Shown: in pieces, positions 29,061 to 34,846 of the stretch | How positions within the stretch are numbered: position 1 is the first letter of the stretch | Layout: each line of letters begins with the position of its first letter | DNA from: Candidatus Desulfopertinax cowenii | GTDB lineage: Bacteria > Bacillota > Desulfotomaculia > Desulfotomaculales > Desulforudaceae | Assembly: GCA_001899445.1 (NCBI GenBank) | Contig: MPOA01000006.1 | Coordinates: 62,001-126,000, forward strand | DNA: 64,000 nt | Direction of reading: 5' to 3' | The notes under the pieces: model-generated | What the model was told of the DNA's origin: nothing | The model's input: the letters and a program-made list of their open reading frames with translations, nothing else | Database searches by the model: none | Translations under genes and position numbers: made by a program

Positions 29061-29255
29061 CTACTCCACATACACAACCTTCACATTGGCCTTGTACTCG
29101 GTTAGCCGTCCGTTTTCCACTTTGCCCGTCATGTTGATCACTTCGACCCCGGTGATATTACCCAGCTTCTGGGCCGCTTCCCCAACGGCGGTGCTCACCG
29201 CGTCCTTCCAGCTGTCCTTGGATTCGCCAACCAGCTCGGCCACCTTTACATGCAT
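29061..29255 (-). CDS. dodecin family flavin-binding protein
   Basis: 64 aa. VAELVGESKDSWKDAV has the conserved Trp that stacks on flavin, followed by NITGVEVINMTGKVENG and the terminal strand. Dodecins form hollow dodecamers storing or buffering flavins. It is the first gene of the spoVA transcript, with a strong GGAGGGAG ribosome site and a sigma-G-like promoter upstream, so it is probably a forespore protein. That expression is inferred. Confidence 0.88.
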   Translation of the reverse strand: MHVKVAELVGESKDSWKDAVSTAVGEAAQKLGNITGVEVINMTGKVENGRLTEYKANVKVVYVE

Positions 29256-29306
29256 TCGGCTCCCTCCTTCCGCGAATTCTTGGGCTCAATAATCCAAAGC
29301 CAGCTA

Positions 29307-29336
29307 TATTATGCCGGCGGGCGCGCCGGTTTATAC
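29307..29336 (-). promoter_or_regulatory. sigma-G-like promoter for dodecin-spoVAC-AD-AE-AF
   Basis: Minus strand GTATA (29332-29336), 18 bp, CATAATA (29307-29313). This matches the Bacillus sigma-G consensus (GYATR, 17-18 bp, CATNNTA) and stands about 50 nt before the dodecin ATG. spoVA is a sigma-G regulon member in Bacillus. Confidence 0.6.
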
Positions 29337-29350
29337 CCGGCCGGCACTCT

Positions 29351-30124
29351 TCAGGAATCCTGCTGGGCTAGGATTTTCAGTTTCTTCAGCGCTTCTCTCT
29401 CCAACCGGGATACCTGCACCTGAGAAAGTCCCAGGTTTTTGGCCACCTCAGCCTGGGTTTTGTCTTCAAAAAAACGCCAGGTTAGGATCCGCCGGTCGCG
29501 TTCCGGCAGATTCTCCAGAAGCTCCAGAAGCGCGATCCGCTCCACCCAGGTGCTCTCACTCTCCTCCTTGTTCTGAACCTGGTCCAAGACCAGGATGGCG
29601 TCACCCTCGTCCTGGTGTACCACTTCGTAGAGCGAGGTGGGGGACTGAGCAGCTTCCAACGCGCTCACCAGTTCCTCCCGCGGGATGCCCAGTTCCTCGG
29701 ACAGTTCTCCAATCGTCGGTTCGCGGTCCAACCGGTCCTGGAGCTGCTCCCGGGCGTTCTGGGCCTTCCAGGCCAGTTCTTTCAGGGAACGGCTCACTCT
29801 GATGGGGGTGTCGTCCCTTAGATGCCGCCGTATTTCCCCGATGATCATGGGAACGGCGTAGGTGGAAAACTTGACCTTGAACCGAAGGTCGAACTTGTCT
29901 ATCGCCTTCATGAGCCCGATGCAGCCGATCTGAAACAGGTCTTCGGGATCGTAACCCCGCCCCTCGAACCTCCGGATGACGTTGCACACCAGCTTCAAAT
30001 TGGCGTTCACCAGCGTTTCCCGGGCCACCACGTCGCCCTGCTGAGCGAGGCGTAATAGGCGGCGCGTTTCCCGGGCCTTGAGCAGGGGTTGATTGGGAAT
30101 ATTGAGATCAATTCGCGTCCGCAT
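29351..30124 (-). CDS. sigF: RNA polymerase sigma-F (SpoIIAC)
   Basis: Forespore-specific sigma factor. About 257 aa: region 2 with YDPEDLFQIGCIGLMKAID and FKVKFSTYAVPMIIGEIRR, region 3, and region 4 helix-turn-helix KTQAEVAKNLGLSQVQVSRL. The start may be ATG 30124 or GTG 30133; both overlap the spoIIAB 3' end (stop at 30108). Held inactive by SpoIIAB until SpoIIAA releases it. Confidence 0.95.
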   Translation of the reverse strand: MRTRIDLNIPNQPLLKARETRRLLRLAQQGDVVARETLVNANLKLVCNVIRRFEGRGYDPEDLFQIGCIGLMKAIDKFDLRFKVKFSTYAVPMIIGEIRRHLRDDTPIRVSRSLKELAWKAQNAREQLQDRLDREPTIGELSEELGIPREELVSALEAAQSPTSLYEVVHQDEGDAILVLDQVQNKEESESTWVERIALLELLENLPERDRRILTWRFFEDKTQAEVAKNLGLSQVQVSRLEREALKKLKILAQQDS

Positions 30125-30554
30125 GTTCCTCACGGGGTCCGGCCCGCTTGGTCATAATCACCCGGGTACCGCGGCCCGGTGCGGACTGTACGTCAGTGGT
30201 ATCCATGAAGGACCGGATAAAGGAAAAACCGAGGCCGAGGCGCTCGCCGGCAGTCGTAAAACCGGGCTGCAAAACCTCTTCTACATTCTGGATGCCTTTA
30301 CCACTGTCCTCGACAATAATCTCCAGTTCGTCCACCCGGATCATCGCCACCACTTTGACCAGTCGGTCGGGGGCTCCCTCGTACCCGTGGATAATGGCGT
30401 TGGAAACCGCTTCGGAAACGGCGCCCTTGATATCGTCTAGTTCACTCACCGTATAGTTGAGCTGGGCGGCGAAGGCAGCCACGGCCACCCGGGCCAACCC
30501 GACATTGACCGGCAGGCTGTAAAACTCCAGGCGTAAAAAGTTATGATAATCCAT
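30108..30554 (-). CDS. spoIIAB: anti-sigma-F factor, serine kinase SpoIIAB
   Basis: 148 aa GHKL ATPase: SEAVSNAIIHGYEG (N box), EIIVEDSGKGI (G1) and GERLGLGFSFIRSFMD (G2). Binds sigma-F and phosphorylates SpoIIAA. ATG 30552-30554 begins one nucleotide after the spoIIAA stop, implying coupling. Confidence 0.95.
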   Translation of the reverse strand: MDYHNFLRLEFYSLPVNVGLARVAVAAFAAQLNYTVSELDDIKGAVSEAVSNAIIHGYEGAPDRLVKVVAMIRVDELEIIVEDSGKGIQNVEEVLQPGFTTAGERLGLGFSFIRSFMDTTDVQSAPGRGTRVIMTKRAGPREEHADAN

Positions 30555-30555
30555 A

Positions 30556-30903
30556 TCAACCGACCTCCTGCCCCAAGTTGGCGAGGGCCGCTTTTTCGTT
30601 GGGAAACTCCTTGCCGATCCGGAACAGTCCCGACAGCTCCAGCACCCGCCGGACCCTGGGCGGAGCCGCCACGAAGGCCATTTCCCCCTGGTTGCCGGCC
30701 ACCCGCTTGTAGCGGCCGAGGATGACACCCAGGCACGAACTATCCATAAATGAAACCTTTTCCAGGTTGAGCACCAGATTGGCAGCCCCGGTTTGGTCCA
30801 GGGCTTCGTCCAACCTAGCCCGGAGGTCGTCGGCCACCTGAAGATCCAATTCACCGGCCAGCCGGGCGATCAGGGTTTGGCCCTGGCACTCAAGATCAAG
30901 CAT
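30556..30903 (-). CDS. spoIIAA: anti-sigma-F factor antagonist SpoIIAA
   Basis: 115 aa STAS domain. VSFMDSSCLGVILGRYK contains the serine (second S of DSS) phosphorylated by SpoIIAB. I choose ATG 30903, with GGGAGG 7 nt upstream. First gene of the spoIIA operon, under a sigma-H-like promoter. Confidence 0.93.
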   Translation of the reverse strand: MLDLECQGQTLIARLAGELDLQVADDLRARLDEALDQTGAANLVLNLEKVSFMDSSCLGVILGRYKRVAGNQGEMAFVAAPPRVRRVLELSGLFRIGKEFPNEKAALANLGQEVG

Positions 30904-30940
30904 GCACACCCCTCCCAACCAGGCCTTCTCCTGAACATTG

Positions 30941-30966
30941 TTTCGTTAACCAACCACCGATTTCCT
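30941..30966 (-). promoter_or_regulatory. sigma-H-like promoter of spoIIA
   Basis: Minus strand AGGAAAT (30960-30966), exactly 14 bp, CGAAA (30941-30945). The sigma-H consensus is AGGANNT-N14-HGAAT, so one mismatch. spoIIA is a sigma-H/Spo0A target in Bacillus. Confidence 0.55.
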
Positions 30967-30990
30967 GCTAAATCCTTCCACCCAGCGGGA

Positions 30991-31012
30991 CAAAAAGCGG
31001 GGTCCCCCCGCT
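30991..31012 (-). terminator. rho-independent terminator after dacF
   Basis: GCGGGG-GGA-CCCCGC hairpin followed by TTTTTG on the minus strand, immediately after the dacF stop. It separates dacF from spoIIA, which are co-transcribed late in Bacillus. Confidence 0.75.
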
Positions 31013-31013
31013 C

Positions 31014-32183
31014 TTACCGGCACACCCTTTCAATCACCCGCAGCAGTTGGTCCAGGAACGAAGCCGCCGGGACGCTCTCTGCGGTGACGATGTCCACCCG
31101 AATCACTTCGTTCCCGTTATGCTTGACCACGTAACTCCCCACCGCCTCCCCTTTCTCCAGGGGAGCCAGCAGGCTCTCGGGCAACTCCACCGACGCCTCG
31201 ATTTCATCTTTTTCTCCCTTGGGGATTACTGCCGTCACTTCTTCCGCCGTGACTACCTTAACGTCGGTAGCCACACCTTTCTCCACCGGCAGCGTCTTGA
31301 TTGCTTCACCCTGCTCGGCCAGCTTTACCGCTTCGTACCGGGCAAAGCCCCAGTTGTACAGTTTCATGGATTCCCGGAAGTGGCCTTTCGGTTCCTCAAC
31401 CCCCAGCACCACGCCGATCAACCGGAGGTTCTCCCGGACTACACTGGACGCCAGGCAGTACTTGGCTTCATTGGTCCATCCGGTCTTCCCGGACTCGGTG
31501 CCGGCGTACCACCAGAGCAGCTTATTGGTGTTCCAGAGCTTGAACTCCCCGCCGCGGAGGTCGTACTCCTTGATCTTGGATACTTCCCTGAATACCGGGT
31601 ATCGTAGCGCCTCCCGCAGAATGACCGCTTGGTCGTAGGCGCAGGAGTAGTGGCCCTCGGCCGGCAGCCCGTTCGCGTTCACGTAGTGCGTGTGCTTCAG
31701 ACCCAACTCCTTCGCCCGCTCGTTCATCATATCCACAAACGCTTCCTCGGACCCGGCGATGTGTTCGGCAATCGCCACGCTGGCGTCGTTGGCCGAACCA
31801 GTGGCGACACTGATCAGTATCTCCCGGAAACTCATTTCTTCCTGGGGGGCGAGGTAAATTTGAGACCCGCCCATTCCCGCCGCATACTCGCTGGTCACCA
31901 CCATGTCTTCCAGTTTAACTCTGCCTTCCTCCAGGGCTTCGGCCGCCAAGAGCATGGTCATGATCTTGGTGATGCTGGCGATGGGCAGTTCTTTGTAGGG
32001 TTCCTTTTCATAGAGTACCTGCCCGGAGATTGGTTCCAAGAGCACCGCCGACTCGGCAGCGATATCCAGGCCGGTTTTGCCGGATTCGGCGGCCGACGCG
32101 GTGACGGGACTGGAAAAGGCCAGGCCCAGCACCAGCGCCGCAACCATCATTATGAAGACACCGTAACGTCCGTGCAACGACAT
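31014..32183 (-). CDS. dacF: D-alanyl-D-alanine carboxypeptidase DacF
   Basis: Serine DD-carboxypeptidase (PBP5 family) trimming peptidoglycan pentapeptides, likely in forespore cortex maturation. 389 aa: signal peptide (VFIMMVAALVLGLAFSSPV), SxxK as ASITKIM, SxN in GSANDASVAIAEH, KTG in ESGKTGWTNEAK, and a C-terminal PBP5 beta domain with amphipathic tail (LDQLLRVIERV). The location upstream of spoIIA and a sigma-G-like promoter support DacF over DacA. Confidence 0.92.
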   Translation of the reverse strand: MSLHGRYGVFIMMVAALVLGLAFSSPVTASAAESGKTGLDIAAESAVLLEPISGQVLYEKEPYKELPIASITKIMTMLLAAEALEEGRVKLEDMVVTSEYAAGMGGSQIYLAPQEEMSFREILISVATGSANDASVAIAEHIAGSEEAFVDMMNERAKELGLKHTHYVNANGLPAEGHYSCAYDQAVILREALRYPVFREVSKIKEYDLRGGEFKLWNTNKLLWWYAGTESGKTGWTNEAKYCLASSVVRENLRLIGVVLGVEEPKGHFRESMKLYNWGFARYEAVKLAEQGEAIKTLPVEKGVATDVKVVTAEEVTAVIPKGEKDEIEASVELPESLLAPLEKGEAVGSYVVKHNGNEVIRVDIVTAESVPAASFLDQLLRVIERVCR

Positions 32184-32223
32184 ATTACCCCCTCGTTTCC
32201 TACCCTAATCCCTGTTTGTCCTT

Positions 32224-32252
32224 TAGTATGTTAAGATTGAATCATCGTATTC
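32224..32252 (-). promoter_or_regulatory. sigma-G-like promoter of dacF
   Basis: Minus strand GAATA (32248-32252), 17 bp, CATACTA (32224-32230), about 40 nt before the dacF ATG. CATACTA is the exact forespore -10 sequence. Confidence 0.6.
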
Positions 32253-32306
32253 CAACACCGGAGCATTTATGGGTGACCGAAGCGCCGCGGCAAAGCGAGG
32301 CAGCCC

Positions 32307-32335
32307 TTGACTTTGTGTCCCTGCCGGGCTATAAT
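32307..32335 (+). promoter_or_regulatory. promoter of tRNA-Trp
   Basis: TTGACT (32307-32312), 17 bp, TATAAT (32330-32335), 12 bp before the mature tRNA 5' end. Confidence 0.8.
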
Positions 32336-32347
32336 CAAGGTGCGTAC

Positions 32348-32423
32348 GGGGGAGTAGTTCAATTGGCAGAACAGCGGTCTCCAAAACCGAAGGTTGTGGG
32401 TTCGATTCCTGCCTCCCCCGCCA
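32348..32423 (+). tRNA. tRNA-Trp (anticodon CCA)
   Basis: Cloverleaf with acceptor GGGGGAG / CTCCCCC, anticodon loop CTCCAAA with CCA, T arm GTGGGTTCGATTCCTGC and encoded 3' CCA; 76 nt. It lies just upstream of the T-box symporter unit but has its own promoter and terminator. Confidence 0.95.
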
Positions 32424-32446
32424 AGAGTAAGACCATAATTTGTTTG

Positions 32447-32475
32447 GCGCCAGGCTGTTCCTGGCGCTTGTTTCA
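32447..32475 (+). terminator. terminator after tRNA-Trp
   Basis: GCGCCAGG-ctgtt-CCTGGCGC hairpin followed by TTGTTTC. Confidence 0.65.
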
Positions 32476-32531
32476 TGTGACACCGTTTTGTTTACAGCGC
32501 AAATATCTTTTGGCTGGCTGGCAAAAACCTC

Positions 32532-32561
32532 TTGACGGCTGTCCAGGATTGATGGTAAATT
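32532..32561 (+). promoter_or_regulatory. promoter of the T-box leader
   Basis: TTGACG (32532-32537), 18 bp, TAAATT (32556-32561), about 20 bp before three tandem 9-bp repeats and the T-box stem I. Confidence 0.55.
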
Positions 32562-32579
32562 ATGAGGAACATATTTGCA

Positions 32580-32606
32580 AAAGACTGTAAAGACTGTAAA
32601 GACTGT
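32580..32606 (+). repeat. three tandem copies of AAAGACTGT
   Basis: Perfect 9-bp unit repeated three times (32580, 32589, 32598) near the presumed transcription start of the T-box leader. Confidence 0.8.
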
Positions 32607-32835
32607 GATGGAGGAAAGTAGGCTGGACCCATTCCTACAGGGAGGGAGCGTCATCGACTGCAAGCGCTTCCAGGAAATGACCCGCTGAAGTTCCCTCCGG
32701 AGTTGCCGGCTGAAAACGGGTCGGTGCGGCCCGGTCAAGTAGGTCGAGACGGAGACTTCCACCGTTAAAAGGAAGAAGGTATCGAACCGCTGCCCGGTCC
32801 GAGAGGGCCTTTAGGCCAAGGAGGGTGGTACCGCG

Positions 32836-32875
32836 AAAAACTTTTCGTCCGATGAGCGGGAAGTTTTTTGTTTTC
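32836..32875 (+). terminator. first T-box terminator
   Basis: AAAAACTTTTCG / CGGGAAGTTTTTT hairpin with G-U pairs, then TTTTTTGTTTT. Competes with the first T-box antiterminator. Confidence 0.7.
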
Positions 32876-32954
32876 TCGAACGGACAGGCGGTTTTCGTAC
32901 CTGGCGGAGTGGTGTCCGCGAGCGGCGCAAGTAGGGTGGTACCGCGGGAATCTG

Positions 32955-32989
32955 GCTTCTCGTCCCTTAAGGGGCGAGAAGCTTTTTTA
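32955..32989 (+). terminator. second T-box terminator
   Basis: GCTTCTCGTCCC-ttaa-GGGGCGAGAAGC, a 12-bp stem, followed by TTTTTT; overlaps the region that would pair in the second antiterminator. Confidence 0.85.
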
Positions 32990-33013
32990 TTACGGCCACG
33001 GGAGGTGAAGGAG

Positions 33014-33121
33014 GTGCTGGGAATACCCGATCCACAGGTCTGGCTGGCCTACCTGCTCTGCATTCTTTCCGGACTGCTCTGCGTTGTTTACGGCGTTTTG
33101 AACTGGAACCGGGACTCGTAA
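33014..33121 (+). CDS. small membrane protein partnered with symporter
   Basis: 35 aa, GTG start with GGAGGT 7 nt upstream. One membrane helix (WLAYLLCILSGLLCVVYGVL) with DPQVW before it and a WNRDS tail. Tiny single-helix genes of this type regularly precede SSS-family symporters and are thought to be accessory subunits; the role is inferred from context. It is the first gene after the T-box leader. Confidence 0.75.
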   Translation: MLGIPDPQVWLAYLLCILSGLLCVVYGVLNWNRDS

Positions 33122-33164
33122 GCCCGGCGATATCTCTTTACCATATAATATAGGGAGGAGTAAT

Positions 33165-34757
33165 ATGGATCTCTTAACCTTCGCCATTGTTGTGGGCCTA
33201 TACTTCCTGGTCACTGCCGGCCTGGGTTACCTGGGCTACCTGCGCACCCAGTCCAACCGCGACTACCTGATCGCCGGCGGCCGGGCCCACCCGTACCTGA
33301 TGGCCATGGCTTACGGGTCGGCCTTCATCAGTACCGCGGCCATCGTTGGCTTCGGCGGTGTAGCGGGACTGTTTGGAATGGGAATCCTCTGGTTGACCTT
33401 CTGCAACATTTTTATCGGTATTTTTATCGCTTTTGTGGTTTACGGCAAGCGGACCACCATGCTGGGTAAGCAACTTGACGCGCAGACCTTTCCGGAGTTG
33501 CTGGGGAAACGCTTTGACTCCGATTTCGTCCGGCGGCTGGCCGGAACGGTGATTATACTCGGGATGCCGCTCTACGCGGCCGCGGTGATGATCGGTGGGG
33601 CACGGTTCCTCGAAACCACGCTGAACATCAACTACACCCTGGCGGTGGCCGTTTTCGCGGTGTTCGTGGGCGGCTACGTGATCACCGGTGGCCTGAAGGG
33701 TGTGTTTTACACGGACGCCCTGCAGGGTTCAATTATGTTCGCGGGGATGCTCACCCTGCTCATCTTCACCTACGCTATCCTGGGCGGCGTCACCCCGGCG
33801 CACCAGGCGCTGACCGCCCTGTCCGCCCATGTGCCGGAGAGCTTGGCGGCCAGTGGTCACCAAGGCTGGACCGCTATGCCGGTGTTCGGTTCAGAGTTCT
33901 GGTGGGTGCTGGTCAGCACCATTATCCTGGGCGTAGGCATCGGCGTGCTAGCCCAGCCCCAACTGGTGGTGCGGTTCCTGAGCGTACGGGGGCCACGCGA
34001 ACTGAACCGGGCCGTGGTGATCGGCGGCGTGTTTATCCTCGCCATGACCGGGATCGCCTTCGTGGTGGGCGCGCTCACCAACGCGTACTTTTACCAGACC
34101 ATGGGCCAGATCTCCCTGCTGGCCAGCATCAATCCGGCCACCGGCAAGCCCAACATCGACACCATCATCCCCATGTACGTCAAAGCCGCCATGCCGCCCT
34201 GGTTCACGTACGTTTTTATGCTCACTCTCCTGGCCGCGGCCATGTCCACGCTCAGCGGACAGTTTCACACCATCGGGACCGCCCTGAGTCATGATCTGTA
34301 CCAGCGGACCGGGGTGTTAATCAGCCGGCTGGGAATCATGGTCGCCTTACTGGCCACCGTGTTCCTGGCTTACAAGCTCCCGACCGGGATCATCGCCGTG
34401 GCCACCGCCCTGTTTTTCGGCACCTGCGCAGCCACCTTTCTGCCGGCTTACACAGCGGCGCTTTTCTGGAAAAAGGCAACCAAGCCAGGGGTAATCGCCA
34501 GCATGCTGGTCGGGCTGCTGTCCAGCCTGATCCTGATGACCTTCTTCCACGCGAAGGAGGCCACCGCCCTGGGGATCAGTCAGGCGCTGTTTGGCAAGCC
34601 TACTCTGGCTGGTTTTCCGTGGGTCGTGGTCGATCCAATCGTGATCAGCCTGCCGCTTTCGGCGTTTACCCTGGTGATGGTAAGCTACCTCACCCAGGGC
34701 CAGGAGCAGGAACTCCCGTACTACGACCGGCAAAAGGCCTTCGCCGCCGCCGAATAG
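33165..34757 (+). CDS. sodium:solute symporter (SSS family)
   Basis: 530 aa integral membrane transporter with roughly 13 helices, first at FAIVVGLYFLVTAGLGYLGY. SSS features include the sodium-site segment AYGSAFISTAAIVGFGG, GGYVITGGLKGVFYTDALQG and MSTLSGQFHTIGTALSHDLYQ. GGAGGAG precedes the ATG. T-box control implies the solute is an amino acid or precursor linked to the sensed tRNA, but the substrate cannot be read from sequence. Confidence 0.9.
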   Translation: MDLLTFAIVVGLYFLVTAGLGYLGYLRTQSNRDYLIAGGRAHPYLMAMAYGSAFISTAAIVGFGGVAGLFGMGILWLTFCNIFIGIFIAFVVYGKRTTMLGKQLDAQTFPELLGKRFDSDFVRRLAGTVIILGMPLYAAAVMIGGARFLETTLNINYTLAVAVFAVFVGGYVITGGLKGVFYTDALQGSIMFAGMLTLLIFTYAILGGVTPAHQALTALSAHVPESLAASGHQGWTAMPVFGSEFWWVLVSTIILGVGIGVLAQPQLVVRFLSVRGPRELNRAVVIGGVFILAMTGIAFVVGALTNAYFYQTMGQISLLASINPATGKPNIDTIIPMYVKAAMPPWFTYVFMLTLLAAAMSTLSGQFHTIGTALSHDLYQRTGVLISRLGIMVALLATVFLAYKLPTGIIAVATALFFGTCAATFLPAYTAALFWKKATKPGVIASMLVGLLSSLILMTFFHAKEATALGISQALFGKPTLAGFPWVVVDPIVISLPLSAFTLVMVSYLTQGQEQELPYYDRQKAFAAAE

Positions 34758-34777
34758 CCTTATCACCCCCAGCGTCA

Positions 34778-34810
34778 AGCAGGAGGGCGCATCCGCCCTC
34801 CTGCTTTTTT
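34778..34810 (+). terminator. terminator after the symporter
   Basis: AGCAGGAGGGCG-catc-CGCCCTCCTGCT, then TTTTTT. It lies between convergent symporter and EF-G-like genes. Confidence 0.92.
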
Positions 34811-34846
34811 CCGGTGTAGCAGCTTTGAGTTTCCAAAGCCCCCGCC

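Larger units (their letters stand above)
32599..32990 (+). promoter_or_regulatory. T-box leader with duplicated antiterminator/terminator platform
   Basis: tRNA-sensing leader upstream of the symporter. Stem I carries an AGTA motif in AAAGTAGG (about 32615) facing GAGACGGAGA (32746-32755), the likely specifier loop; a CCGTTA box follows. The T-box AGGGTGGTACCGCG occurs twice, at 32822-32835 and 32933-32946. The first is followed by a hairpin with a T run (32836-32873), the second by a strong terminator (32955-32989). Only about 60 nt separate the two, too little for a second stem I. The specifier codon could not be assigned safely. Confidence 0.85.
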
